Shown: positions 13,501 to 28,500, numbered from the stretch's first letter. The stretch is DNA of 64,000 bases from Lichenostomus cassidix (GCA_008360975.2 CM039180.1:12181122-12245121); one strand, 5' to 3'. The notes: generated from the sequence alone by a model not told the origin. Numbers and translations are program-made.

Positions 13501-16500
13501 GAGCAACATGGGAGACTTCTGTATGCATGGGAGAAAAAATATTCTGTATTTTTCCCCAGCAAAACCTGCAATCCTGGCATTAAGGAGATAGCAGTAGAAC
13601 TCCCCTAAAATTGCTGCCATTTTATCCCAAATGTCCTTAATGTGCTGGATACATTACTAATAAAAAATTGCAAACAGACATTGATATTTGTTCATGTAAT
13701 TAGTATTTCAGATGAAAACCAGAAGGTTATAATAATTCAAATGATAACTGAGGAGATAGTCTGTTATTTTTAACTTTTAAATTAGCAATGTCCTACTAGA
13801 GTCGACTCGCTTATTTTTGGGTAACATAAGTAACAGCCAGGTGAATTAATTTTCTTATTTTATGCTATCTTCCTTCGTTCCCTACTTCAGTAAGCTCTTC
13901 CCCAGTAAGAAGTATCTTTCTGTCTTGATCACATATAACCGTATGTGCCAGGGTGATTTACATCCTATAATGATGATTGAAAGATGAACAGTGAACTTTA
14001 TCACAGCTTTTTCAGGCTAAGTGTTATTTGCAAAGCAACAAACCTGTTCTTGAATAATGCAGTAATAGTCTTGTTAAAAAACTGATGAAAGGGCTGAAAA
14101 GGGATTTGACTGTCTTCAGGCTGACAGGAGTCAAAGCTAAATTTCCAGTGGGATCAGTCTCTCCTCTCTCTCCTTCTCAGTCAAACACATGCCAAAATTA
14201 ATATTTTAAAACATGCGGTAAAATTACCTTCAGTGTCTGGGTTAGGTAGCAATTTGGACCTGAATACCCAGGATCACAGATGCATTGCTCATTCAGGCAG
14301 TCTCCATGACCTCTACAGTTTTCCAGGCAACCAGGGCCCAGGTAGAAATTATCAATGGCCCACTGCATATCTGAGTATTTCTGGTAGAACCGAAATCTCA
14401 CGGGACTAGATATAAAGAAATTAAGAAAACCAGACATATGCATGAAACAACTTTGCTCAGTTGAGAAAAGGTGATTAAACACAACATACTCATGACTGTA
14501 CTACCCTCCAAGCTTCCACAAGTAGTGGAAGTACCTATTGATATTGATTTTTACATATCCATAATGTAATGAACACGGATATGGCTATTCTGCAGTTTCC
14601 TTGAAAGAAAATGAATAGGCAGATATATTGCCTGTTGTGTTTCTAGGAAGCTACTCAATCCAAGACAAAATGAGTAGCAAGTTCATACTTACTTGCCCAC
14701 AAGGCTTTCAGGCAGTGAATAAGTTACTCTTTTCCATCCTTTTGTGGGAAAGAAGACAGATGGCTGTGAGACACTCCCAGAACATTTTGGATCAGCTGGT
14801 AAGCACTGAGGTACTAAGTAGCTCCAGCTAACACCAAAGTCGGTGGAATACTGGACATGGACCTGATTTTGTGCAAGCTTTTCTGAGGTTTTACATCCAA
14901 CAGAAACCTAATGGAGAAGAGAGCATCAGTAATTAAGAATTAATGGTGATGGTGGAGTTTAAAAAGTGTTTGAATCTGAAAAGTGACTGCAGAAGTTTTC
15001 TTGAAATGATGGCAGTAACAGTGCCTGTATGGTACCAGTGATCCACAGATCTCTTTGATACTCCCAAGACTGAGAACAGACACCACATTGTGAATTTTGT
15101 TTTCTTCTAGATAGCTCACATTTCTGGATTTCCAGATTTTGACACTTGTGCCTTATACCACAGTACCACATAGAAAATAAAGTTAATCTCTCCTCCCACC
15201 CAACAATTCAAAAATATTTGAATATTTTGGAGAAGGCCACAGATTAGGTAGACTATCTTTATGGACAGATGTGCAAAGGACTCTTGCAACTTCCCTATAT
15301 TGCTGGGTTATTCCCTTAATTTAGGTAAAGGGGTGCATGAAGGCCAGTTTGGGTGCAGGTTTGATGTGAATGCATGACAACACAGGAGCAGTGTGAACTA
15401 CTGTAGAGCTGCTTTTCCCTCACAAAGCAGCTGTAACAAAACAGGCTCCTGCAGATGTGTGATATCCTTATTACATGATGTCCACAGAACTGCAGTGCTG
15501 GAAGAGAAGAATGTCAACTTTGAGAATAGCCTGTGCTATTAAAGCTGACCAACATGAAGTAAGTAAGAAAAACGAGGATGGCCTAATAACAACAAACCCT
15601 TTTCCCTGCAGAGAATGGCTCCTGTGTAAGTCTATACATCATCCTACATCCTGAAAGATCTACTTAGACCTGGAACAAAATGTGGTGTTGAATAATTATA
15701 TTGCAGACAGATTTTACCTTGAATTGCATAATCCAGCCTTCTGTAGGAGTCAGGTCATGGGTGACTGCATAGACCTCTCTGCCATCGTGGCTCCCGCAGA
15801 TCATGACACCATCAGGAGAATCACAAAATCTCTCAATTGAGCAATCATCATGGAATAACCAGTGTTCATTAACTTGAAAATAAATGGCAATGTCAGTATT
15901 ATTCAATGACAATATAAATTAAGTGGGGAGTGGTTTTAACCACAGAAGGTGATTCATGGCTTTATTTTCCAGCCTACATGAGAATTATTTAGTATTGCTC
16001 CTGAGAATGTCAGTACCCCATCTTTCCCATGTAAATATGTATTGCATTTATCACATTTATTGCTCCTCTTACTACTCTCTTACATAAGCATTACAGCATT
16101 ATTTTTTAACGTTCAAGAAGTAAAGATCTGAGACTTAAAAGATGAATATCTGTTGTACTCAACATTTTGGGAGAGCTTTTTAGTGGGTAAAAAAACTGGC
16201 AGCTTTTAAAGCTTGTAAAAGCTTTAAACTGGCAGCTGTTAAAGCTTGTAAACATACAGAAATGCATCTTCTACAAAATTTAGTTGTAAACTTAGATTAA
16301 CTTCCTTAAAGAATACTTTTAAAAGTTAGGAAATAAGGAACAGATACTCAGGATAAGAAAGCTTCTTGGAATAACCCAGCACTTTTAAATTACTTTATCT
16401 TTTTTTGAAAACAAATTAATCTTCTAAGTAACTTCATGCAATAAAAATCTGCATTACATTTTGTCATTTCACTTTTTTTGTGAACGAATAAAGCAAAGCA

Positions 16501-19500
16501 CAAGACCTCTGTGGCGATGGGATTGTCTGTAATCACAACCACAGTGAGACAAAGATTCAGAGGCTCAGCAAGACCTGCAAATTGCTGCACTGGCTTCTTG
16601 CCCTTCAGTTCAGCTGCAGGTGGAAGCTTTACCTGTGGTTTTGTCCTCCATGACCATGTCGAAGGCAATCCTGCCCGTTGGCCCCGCGTCGGCCGGGGAG
16701 CGCTCGTGCTGCGGCAGGGGAGCACTGCTGAAGGTGTCGAGCATCACTGTCCTCTGGTCGGCTGAGCCCGAGATCAGCACGTTGTCGATGGCCCAGTCGT
16801 TCTGGTCCAGCCCGTCGTGCTTGGGCTGCCACCAGCGGAAGCGTGTGCCGATGGTTTTGGCATCGTAGGGAAGGAGGATGTTCACAAAGCTGGAATAAAA
16901 GGTGGAAATTAGTTGTAGGAAAGCTGCAGGAGGAGGACACTTTGCAATGCTCTGTGCTGGGTGCTTTGACCAGGTCCATTCCCGGTGTTTCCTAGAATAC
17001 ATGGAAGTCAGGAAAGAAGAAAAAGACTGGTCTAGCCTATGTTCCTCAAGGAGATATTGCTGAAGTGAAAATCTTTCTGATCACTCCCAATGTCATCCCA
17101 GGGACAGAGGCTCAGAGAAAGGTGGGAACAGTCAGCCCCCAGACTGTGGCATGGTTTGAACAACCTCACTTACTCCACCTGTCCTTATGGGAGCAACTGC
17201 ATGGGAGTGGTCTGGACTAGCAGAGTGTGGTCAGAAGGTCCTAATTAAGAAGGAGAATGTTGAAGTAAAATTAAGATGACTTTTTTCAACCTGGAGCCTT
17301 TCAGCAGATAGCAATGTTCCAGTAAAATTTTGTCTGTTCTATTACAACTGTAGATGATAGTACACTGAAATCTCATGTCTAATTAAAGTGCTAGTGATTT
17401 CTTGGTGTGTTCAAATAAAATAAAAAATAATGGGCCCCCCACAACCCCATTTTCTATGAATCTTTTAAATTATCCAGTGAGGAAAACGTCAGCTCACCTG
17501 ATTTGCATGATTTGAATCCCACAAACATCTGAAGGTAGGGTTTGAGTGTATCCATCCTTTTGATGGATAACTGCAGAAATGCAGTATCTCCTCCACACAC
17601 CATTTTATAATTAACTTATAACAATCAGTGATTTTATGCTCTTGCCATTAAGGAACTAGATTGCAAATGTTAGCAACTTAAAGAACAGGATGGACATCAC
17701 TACAGTAGGTAATTATTTATCTTCATGCAACCATTTACAAATCTACCAGTCTGCTACGGGTTCCTAACTGATCTTGTATTTCTGGCCTAACAGCTGCACA
17801 AATGCTGATGCTAAAGTACACTACAATGGCACCAAGACCATTTGTGAATGTTTGTAGGACTGTAGAAGCTGAATTTGTAAGGATCTGATATCCAAACCAC
17901 AACAGTAATGTGTCCCACAGGTTCTTGTGAAACATTCAAGACCACCTTACTTTCATAGATAAAGTTACACAGGCAGAAAAAAAGTATCTACAAACCCAGG
18001 CTTGCTGAATTGATCATAGAAAATTTCCATTAGGAGGCTCCAGGTGATTCCACCATTCACAGAATACTCCAGCAGCACTCCTTGGTTGCGGTTATTAGGA
18101 GTTATCAGACATCCGTACATGAAATAAAACTGGATGAATTCTGCACTGGTGAGGTTCAAATCCACTGTAACTAACACACGGCTGCAGCCCTTAAAAACAA
18201 TGAAAAAAATATGTTGGCTGGTGTTGTCTGGTAAAATTTATGTTCATAAAAAGTGTTAGACTATGCAGCAATAGTTAGACTATTAATGTAGTTTCACGCT
18301 GCAAAAAATTTAAAATTGTACAAAATTTTCTTAATTGTTTCAAAGTTAAAGTTGCAACAGAACAACATATATATATTTTCCCTGAAGGCATAATTTCAGT
18401 CATGGTTCAAAAATTCCTGTTGTGTATTTATATATGTTGCTCCTTGTACCTTCAGTTTTATTAAAATCATGTATTTACCTTTCTTCTGAATACAAGAGCT
18501 GCAGAAATCCATGCCTCCATTGTAAATCGCAAAGTTTTCCATGCAGAATTGACAAATCCCTGATTATGTGCTAATGGTTCAACTTATGCAAAACATCAAA
18601 TGGCAAAGCAATTTTAATATGTGTGTTTTCCACAATACCTTATATATTTCACATTGCTTAATCTGTTAGTTGGTGTCTACTTAGTCCTAGTGGAATGAAG
18701 TGGAAATGTAATGCTTCTATTAGTTTATTTTACAAAACTTCCATCAGTTTGAACCTAGTTATAAATTTGACAGAAGATACCTATAAGCGTAAATGTTACA
18801 TGTTTCTAAAAGACTGTTTTAGCATTGATATAATCCTGAGGTTATCTGTTAGCAAACTACAGTTTAACAGCTGTCTGGGTTATATACCTACACATGTAGC
18901 TAACCTAGGAAATTTTACTGTGAGCTTTTTACTCTGAAAACATCCACCTTTGGGACATGTGGAGGATGAGGCTATACATGGATGCAATGTGCTCTAGGGT
19001 GACCCTGCTTGAGCAGGGAGGTTGGACTAGATGACCCACCATGGCCCCTTCCAACCTGACCCATTCTGTGTTTCTGTGACTGTACTGTCAAGGATCATGT
19101 ACAAGTTATACAAGTGCAAATAGCTAGTTATTCATTTACCTCTGTGGTCTGATTAGAAGCCACACCAAACTCTGGTCTGGAATTTTTAAGTGCTGTGAAG
19201 AGGCTATTAGGAGGGAAATTGAATGTCTGTGTACTTATACTGTGCTTTAACCTGTCAGCTCCAATTTCTAAGGCCCCTCTACAGTTCCTTTCAGGAGCCA
19301 CACACACTTATCTTATTTTCCTGGCTGCAGCATAGCAAAGAACTCCAGCTTTCCTGGAGTGTTTCTGGCTGACCCTGGCCTGTAGGACTTGTTTGACTTC
19401 AACCTTCAGCCAGCCAAAGGATTAAATTTTTTAGAATATTTTATATGTCTAATACATTATGCTGTTCTTTTTTTAATGCCTTGCTATTTAACTTTTGAAA

Positions 19501-22500
19501 TCAGTCCCATTTATACTGCCAAAAGGACTGAGCTGATCCCTGTGCTGGACACACACCCCGCTGAAGTGAAGAGCCATCCCAGAGGCGACAGCCCCGCAGA
19601 CTGTGCTCAGCTTGCCCCCGTTCACCGTCAGCCAGTTCTGGTTCGATGGCGCGCGGTTGAAGTTGTCTTTCAGCTGTGTCGGAAGGGGAGTCTCTGGCTC
19701 GTCACAGTACAGCCCTCCCCAGTGCTCATCGCAGCTGCAGAGCAAAACAAATACACAAATCAGCTGGCAAAGGCTCTGCATGGAGGTTTAATCAGTGCCA
19801 TGTTATTAAGGTACCATCTCATTCTGCACAGAGGCATCATTTACTAGTGCACAACTGGTATTTGGGGGTTTCAAACATCTGGCATGTTTTGTAGTTAATA
19901 TGAAACAAAAATTACTTTGGGAAGCCTTAGTATTATGTATCATTCAAGCTCCTAATACAAGCCACACTCACTGTATTTATTTTTACTCAGTAAAATCAGT
20001 AAAATACATTGTGCTTGGATAGATAAACCAAGAGAATGTGCCAATCCTAAAAATGTCCTGCTAATGTTTAAGTTTCTGTAAAATTCTGGTAGATGGGTAC
20101 TTTCTTGTCTTTATATAGTTCTCCCTTTTTTTTCTCCTCTAAAAAATGTTCTTGTACTGTGTCAAAGACTGGATAACAGCTTGGAAATGTGTTCTGCTAC
20201 TATGAGATTTCACCAGGGATATTGTGTCTTGGTACTTCAGTGTTGTCAGGATAGAGGAGAACACAATAATATGTCTATTCTGCAGTGAAATATATTTCTA
20301 ACAAATACAGTCTCAGTGCAATTATACAATCATTCTCCCATTTCTGTTGCCATTTGTGGCTGGGAAAAAAGCAATACATCCATCTGGAAGGTATTTCTCT
20401 GTTGCCAAGACAGGCAAATCTGGGGGTTGTTTGTTTGCTAGCTTTGCAGGACTATATGTGAATTGTTATGCAAACAGTTTGAGGACCAAGCCAGTCTGCC
20501 TCCCCTGGCAAACCCTACCATGGAGCAGAGGCATCAGACCATCAAGACAACATCACTCAAAAGGCAAAATCTGGCCTTGTGAAGAGCTGGCATATATCCT
20601 GGTTAGTGGATATGTCTCACCTCCAGCCCAGGTTCTCTGCATCCAGCACCAGGCTGAGAGCTCAGGGAGATAGCATGGAATCCCTTGGGAATACCATATT
20701 CTGGGAAGCTCCAGGACCCTAGAGGGATGTGCAAACTCTTGGGGTACCTTCTCCCTACCTGGTGGTAGGGAAATCAAGATGCAGCAGGGGCAGGAGCAGA
20801 GCTGATGCATTGCCACAGAGGAAAGGACCATGTGCTTAGTCATGTAGCACAAACAGGCAGAGGTCTGGCAGAGCCACCCCTGCACTCACTCTTCCACTTG
20901 TTACTTCTATTCCCAAGTGGTCCCAGTGCCCTGCTCAGTTTCAACAGCAAAATCCACCATCCTTTGTAGAACTGTATCACAGTTTTTCCTGCAACTTTGT
21001 CAAAATGACAGAGGAGGAGTGAAATGCAACAGCCCCGAGCAGGACAGTGAACAGATAGCACTTACACACAGTTGTCCTGTGTGCACTTCCCATGGCCACT
21101 GCACATGTCTATACAGCCATCCCCAATGTAGACATTATCGATGGCCCACGTTTGCTGCTTGTCGAAAGGAGCAGGCTGGTGCCAGCGGAAACGAGTTGCT
21201 TGAGACCTGGGGAGAGAAAGAAAACCAGAACGGTGTATTTTCTAGCTAAGGCAATCTTTATTTTGACTGAAAAGAAGTGTTAGTCTTGAGGCTAGGCTGC
21301 TCTTGGAAGATTTGTTTGGTACCAGCAAGACCCAGGGCTGGTTTCTGACTATGACAACATCCCTCCAAGAACAGGGTGCCCACATTTTGAGGACAGGACA
21401 AAGCACAGGTGCTAAGTATCGTGCTGAGAGCATGGGAGGTAGGAAATGGATCAGCAGTGAAAGCAAAGCAAGTGGGCCATGGCTGGTGCAGTGGAGAGGA
21501 GGGGAGGAAGAAGGTGGTACTCCCAGTTGGAAGCTCAGGCCAGTCTCAACCATGTCCCACCACGGACCCAAACCTGAGGGACAGCTAAGACCTGGATCCA
21601 ACCTAAAATAATCCAAATCCTTCAAGTTTCACCCTCAGCCAGTCAACAAGTCCAATTCAACAAATTTACCAGACTTTTCCTCTATGAATTCTCCCAACTG
21701 CACTTAGGTAAGAGCAGCTCTAGCAAGTGGGTTGGGGACAGGTGAGAAGGCCCATGCAGGGCTTGCAGCATGACCCTGGCTTTGCAGTTTCTTCCCTCCC
21801 CTCCATCCAGGGCTTGGCTGGAAATGCTAAGAAATTATCTGTGGTGTGATTCTGGTTCTACTCAGTAAATTATTTTCATTTTGTTGATTGAAATGGGCTT
21901 AGATCCCTATATGTGAATTGTCTCAGCTCCCAGGATACATGACAAAAATCTAGCCAAAACAGTCAGGGGACACCAAATAGCTATTTGGCTTATGCAGGTG
22001 TAGACTGTGAGTCAAGAGCTGTGAACAAATGAATTTCTATTAACTGTGAATTCAAACTAATCCCTGTTTCGCTGTACACCACTAGATGGCAGCATTGAAC
22101 TTTTTGTAGTCTGTTTTCTTTTGCAACTCAAAGAGAAATCACAATTATTGTAAACACCAAAACAAATAAAACAGCAAAATCCCCAAAAACTATTCAGTGT
22201 AAAAATGGACCTCATATGATAATTTCATTATTATCCCATGAATTATTTCTTTATGGAAATGCTGCATGAGCTGAATAAATGTCATGTTTATCCAAAGAGA
22301 AATCTACTGCTCTGAGCTCAGCTCAGCTGCTCACCAAACAGCATTTTAAAAAGAAATGTAAAAATTGTGAGGAAGTCCTTTCAAAATAAAGACAAGCATC
22401 TATATCTTACACTGCATGCTTTGGCTGGGCACTTCACTAACAATTTATGGAGCTGATGCTCCTGTGAGAAGCTTTGTGTTTGCCCTTGCATTTTAAAATC

Positions 22501-25500
22501 AGCTCCAAGTTAAAAGTAAATGTTCAATGCCTTCTAGAGGCCAGAGGTGAGGTAGCACTGGAGTGCAGGAGCCCTAAGAGGCTCACAGACAGGGTTGGTG
22601 AGCACCAGGCCAAGTTATTGGCTGCACAGCCTTCATGTCCCTAAAACATACAGGCACAAACAATTGGAGACACATACCCGCTATTACACAGCTTGAAATA
22701 ATAAAGCAGCATAAAAATTATATTGCATCTAGACTAAAAGGCCTATTAACTGCACTGTTCTTATCCTAAGCTTAACGTCTCCCTTGCTTATGAGATAAGG
22801 TTGTAATAACCTCTCTCATGCAATGCCTATCCTAATAACTTCGGGAAATAGTATTACTTGAGCCAAAAAAATACAATTATGGGATTGGACAGAAGTGCAA
22901 TTTTTGCCTCAGTAGGGCATCAGACTTCTTGTGACATATACTGCTCAAAAAAACTCTTCAGTCCTAAAATCACAGTTATTTATAAACCTGAGTTTATCTC
23001 AGGTGGTAGCTTCCTGTCAGATCCAAATTCAATTGCTTTGGAACATTGATCCCTGCCCTGATTTATCCCATTCAACCCCAGAAAGACTCTTTGGAACACA
23101 AATTTACAGTCTTTATACAAGAACTGTTGGGGTAATGGATTTTTACAGACAACAAGTAGTGAAGCTGCACAAAAGAGGAAGCACAGAAGATTAATGCTGC
23201 GAACAACTCCTAAAAAAGGTGCTATTACTTGATGTAATGGCACTGAAGACAGGGAGGAGTCCAGATGCTCTAAATGATCAGTAATAGAACATGGACTTTT
23301 CCACTACTTATGTCAAAATGTGGACCAACTGTCTATGTACTTTCAGTACAATTGCTAAAAAATAAAGTTATCTGTTTCCAAACTTATATGTGCCTTATTT
23401 GCTGCTATATACATGGACCAAACAAAAAAGACAAGGTACAATTGCTGTAACTCTACAATGTATCATGATGCTATAAATTCTTAGTTATGCTTTTAGATTT
23501 ATTCTGCAAAAAAGCAGAGGGAGTTACCTAGTATAGGGAGGCAGAGGCAAAGTAACCCGGGTCCACTTGTTGAAAGTGTCTGAAATGAGAATCCTCTGTA
23601 GATAGTACTTGTTGCATTCCACGTTAGTGGGAAGACAGTCTCTCAAAATTGGGTGCCAGCTCAGCCCAAGGTCCACTGAATATTCCAGTTCAATAGCTAA
23701 GGGTGGAAAGATGGTTAGTTACTTAATTTAGAGACCTGTATCCTTAGGCCTATAGCAAAGTGCAAGACCCAGACAGCATCACAAGTCTAAACTGACAAAA
23801 TAACCACTCAGAACATTTCAAACCCCTGTGTCAGAAGCACAAACCTATCTCCTTTGGTGGCAGTGCTGGAGGATGTGTTACATGTTGCTGAGCAGGTACA
23901 GCTCAGGAGAAGTCGCAGTACCTGCCTCAAGAGATCACAGATGAAAAGACAGAGCCAACTGTTAAGTTGCCAGGATTAAGTCAAGATAATTTCTGTTGCT
24001 GCAGCATGCAAGAAAGTGATGTGACAGCACCACGACCACCAAATTTTTTGTTTTTCAGGCTGAAGGGTGAGGTTCAGCTGGATGTGATTGCTGTGTAAAG
24101 TGGAGCAACACTCAATCTTTTGGCTCTGTCACAAGATGGCTTAGTCAGCCTTCCATCCCTCCTGCAGACCAGCTCATTTCATTATCCAGCACAATTTTGA
24201 GTTTGTTAGTCAGTGAGCTAGTTTCCATTCAAACACAGTCTAGCCACATTAAACTAATGTATTCATTTCTCAGTAAAAATCAGCAATTTCATTGTTTTGA
24301 TGTTTATGGCTTATAAACCTTTATTATGAAAATTAAAGGTTAGTCAAGCTCACTAAATACTTCAAGTCAAACTTTCATGCAGCCGTGAAAAAGTAAATAA
24401 TAATAGGTGAGATGCAGAATGTAACTTGAAGTAAATGTTCCAGCTGCCAGGCATTCTGGCTGAATTGGCTGTGTAAAACACAGAGCGTGGTTGCAGTGAC
24501 AGGGGTGATAAATCTGTGATCTTTTTTTGATTACTACAGACCCATTTCTTCTACATTCATGCACAGGGAATGACCCTTAATCACCCAATCAGTCCTACTT
24601 GATGTTTCAGCACAGAAGACAGTGCTATAGGAATACAAGGACAAGCAGATACAAACAAGGGTAAGTGAGTTTTCAGTGTTAAATTTCCCTCACCAAAATA
24701 AATGTTTTGCTCATCGTGACTGGAAGCAAGATTAGGTAATGTCAGTGTCCTACCTAATTTAATATGAAGCTAAGATAATTATGAGGGTAGTAGAAAAAAA
24801 AAGAAAAAAAAGAAAAAAAAGAAAAAAAAGAAAAAAAAAGAAAAAGAAACAAACAAAAAAAAAAACCCCAACAAAATAAGGAACTGTTTCTTTGCTGGTA
24901 CATAGCTCAGTTGCCAAAACACTTCTAAACTTAGCAGAGATGATCTCAGGATGCCAGGATGAAATCTCAGGATTTCTTTCTTTTGCTCTTTTTAATACCA
25001 AAAGAAAGAAAAATTGTTAAGCATGTGAGTAGCTTCAGATTAGCAAAATCAGAGAAGCTAAATCTGGGACTTCATGTAAAATCTTTTTCCATTTATTAGA
25101 GGAATAGCCAGCAACCCAGTAAATTAACACATACCATGTGATGCAATGTATTATATTCTTGTCCTCAGTAAAAAAATCTATATTCCAAAACCCTCTCTGA
25201 AAGGATGTAATTTAAGATGTACAAAACAAGCATTCAAAAGCTGGAAAGACCCATTTCTGTGTGCCTTAAAATTCACATAATGAACCAATATTAAATTTCC
25301 ATGTGATGTGTGTTGAGTAAAAAGCATATTTCTATATATTTGCATATCTGTATGTATATATATGTACATACACATATAAAAGCTGGCTTTGCACTCAATA
25401 GACATCATATGGAAAAAAGGAAGCTAGGTAATTAAAAATTGCATCATTATGTGTATATAAACATATATATACACATGTGTGCATATATCTAGGCACACAT

Positions 25501-28500
25501 TCATCCATGGATACATATAGATCTATACATGTTTATTATTTCATATGGGTGATATAAATTTTTGCAGTTGATGCTGCCTTAGCATGTGCCAGATGTATGT
25601 TGGTATAAATGATTTCTTAGATATATGGGTATGAATGAGATCAGAACTGAGACTACATTGAAAATGCAAAATCACAAAGCAAGAAACATATGCTGGGAAC
25701 ACCCAGCTGTTTATTATTACAACACCACCCCAAGCAGTGGATGCTATCTGCTAAATGGATTTGAATAAGGCAAATGTTAGTCTTAAATGGATTGAACTGC
25801 AACTAAGGTGTTTGCAGGGAATAATAGACTTCAGTTTATCTTAGGCTTCAGACACCTGGAATAAAAAAGCTGATGTTACAATTTCTAACAGAAACACGTA
25901 GCTTTCTTTTGTTTCTCAGTTCTTGTTATGATGAATAATAACCAGAACACAAGTGAACTTTCCTCTACAGTGGAGGAAGAGGAATGGCAAGAATTACTAA
26001 CAAGTCATTACCATAACAGGAGTCTGTGACAGAGCAGGATGCTGCAAAATCTATTTGCAAGAAAGAGTCTTCGTTGACAACGATGTCAGTGGTGACAACA
26101 TAGCGTGTGCTGGCTTTCTCAATGAACACCAGAGCATCCCCAGTAGAGCCACAGACTGGCATCTTTGTCCCACCAGGGTGGAGCAGCCACTTCCTGCTAT
26201 CCAGTGTGGTGAAATCATCTTCCAATACTGTATTACCAGAGATATTTCCTCCAATAAGAATCTGAAACATTCAGAGAGAAATTGTTATTGAAAAGATGTC
26301 TGGAAGTCTTCACAAACATAAGTGTGACATAGCAATCTGAGGGAGGAAGAGATGTACCAGTCTATGTGTATTTATTCTGCTGGTCCAAAATGGACAAATT
26401 TACTCAGTAAAGAATTTAGGGTATGAGAATGGGGGGTATATCTTTCCTGTAAAGGCTCAGCTGTACAAATCTAAAATTCAAGGAGGCGACCTCCAATCTC
26501 AATGAAGTAAAACTGCTCACAAAAATAAGTGTTATTAGAAGCAAAGTGATTGCACTTTCCTAGAGATTGTTCTGCTTTTCTATAATCTGGTGCACTACTA
26601 TTAGATTGCATCTGCTGATAGAAGTGGGGAAATAGTCTTTGTTTTGTCATTGACCATTAAACATCATCAATTTACTATTCAACAGCAAGCAAGGTAGAAT
26701 TATTTTTAATTTGTTATTCAGAATTCAGTTTCTGATTGTTCTGAACTAATAGAACTACATTCAGTGAAGATACAGAAACAATGAGTATTTTTTAATTTCT
26801 AAAAGGAGGGATGGGAAGTAAAATTTTGTAACCACAACATTAAATTGTGGTTTCTTCTAACAATCTGAACTAACGTCTTTAAAAAAAAATTATAAATATG
26901 AAAGCAAATTGTACTTGGACAACCCAATAACACTACTTGGAGCACAGTCATTTTAGTGGGGTTACTTGTGAGTTATACCAAGTCATACAAAGTAATATAA
27001 TAATCTTCATCAAGCAAATCCCAAATATGAAACTTTGTTTTCATACAGATTGATATTTTTCTATAATTCTTTTTCTATTACATTCTACCAAGCCAATTAC
27101 ATATTTTGATACATTTTTAATGAAGGTTTTGAAGTTTAAAATCAGACTTGCATTTTTCACGGTGAGGTCTCCTGCAATGTCAACCTTAAGCTCTACATAC
27201 ATGTAAAACTTTATTGGATTCAAAACAGGTGATGAGTGCCCCACATGGAAATGGGGCATTAAAACCACGAGTTCAGCAAACAGCAATTGTGCTCTAAACA
27301 TCTTTTTACAAAGCATTTTTGCTTGTCTCAGTGCAATGATACATGCCAAAAAAAGGGAAACATTAAGACGGAATCCAATCTAAAATTGTGTTAGAAGCAG
27401 AAACTCCCCCAAGGATTCTCACCTGGTCTATCACCCAGGGACTGTAGAAATGCCCATTCTCAGATGGCTGCCACCAGCGAAGGCGCGTGGAGCTCGAACG
27501 AGCCTTCAAGGGAATTTCCAGGGCAATGTATCGTCCCACGTTGCTGGAGTTACTGAAGAGGAACTCCTGGAGAAGGCTCCACGTGAGGCCCCCGTTGAGT
27601 GAATACTGCAGCAGCACAGGCTGGCTCCTGGGGTCAGGGACCCCCTTGCCACATCCCAGTCTCATGAAGAACTGCACAAATCTAACAGGGGGAGCACTTA
27701 CTGGAAAGATTTATTTTTTACAACATCCTACACAACGAACCAGAGAGACTTGGAGTTTGTCTATTGACTAGCCCTGCGATTTCTAGCTGTAAGAGTCAGT
27801 GTTAGTAGAACTTATGATTTCCTTTCCAAATCTTCCAGAATTTAAGTAGACAGACAGGTGGTACGACAAAAATTCATTTTGCCTGTGTGGTAGTTTGCCA
27901 GGCATAAGAGGCTGAACAAAGCTGGTCATTTATGTTTTGAGCTTTTGTCTGCATAGCAGATGGTGTTGCAAGTATCAGAAACATAATCCTGGGTGAAATT
28001 TTTATCCCTGTATCCCGTGAGTACAGATTTTAGTGGCAGAAAAGCAACTGTGCTCTAAGTAGATCATAATTTGCTACGAATTTGCTGAAATGCTTAAATT
28101 CAAAATAAGCACCCCAGTTTTCCATTGGCATAAACCAGAGAAAATCTGGACAGGAGAACAAAGCACATTTCACTTTTAGGGATCATTTTATCCATTTAGT
28201 CAGCCTAGGAAATTTGTCTAAATTACACCATTTAAATGTGCTGGCTTCCCTGAAGCCAGCCCAAGCCACCCAGGGACACCAGTGCTTTCATCCCCCAGTT
28301 AATTGGCTTCTCCAGAGCTGCACAATAGACTTGTATCAAACTGCGAAATCCTTCCCGTCAGCTGACGCTCACAAATAGCTCCACTGTGCACTAGGAGTGG
28401 AGGGAACCATGCTGTAATGATATTTACTTACTGGACTTGCAGGCACATTACAAGTATTAATTCATGTTTGCACAGCTTTTGCACAGCTTTTGCACAGCTT

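Noticed and set aside
16610..17002. 130-codon minus-strand open frame
   Set aside because: Exon 50 (16633-16889) extended into intron at both ends; the extra N-terminal part has no match to reelin.
19389..19847. 152-codon plus-strand open frame
   Set aside because: Overlaps exon 48 on the other strand and starts in AT-rich intron; no domain seen.
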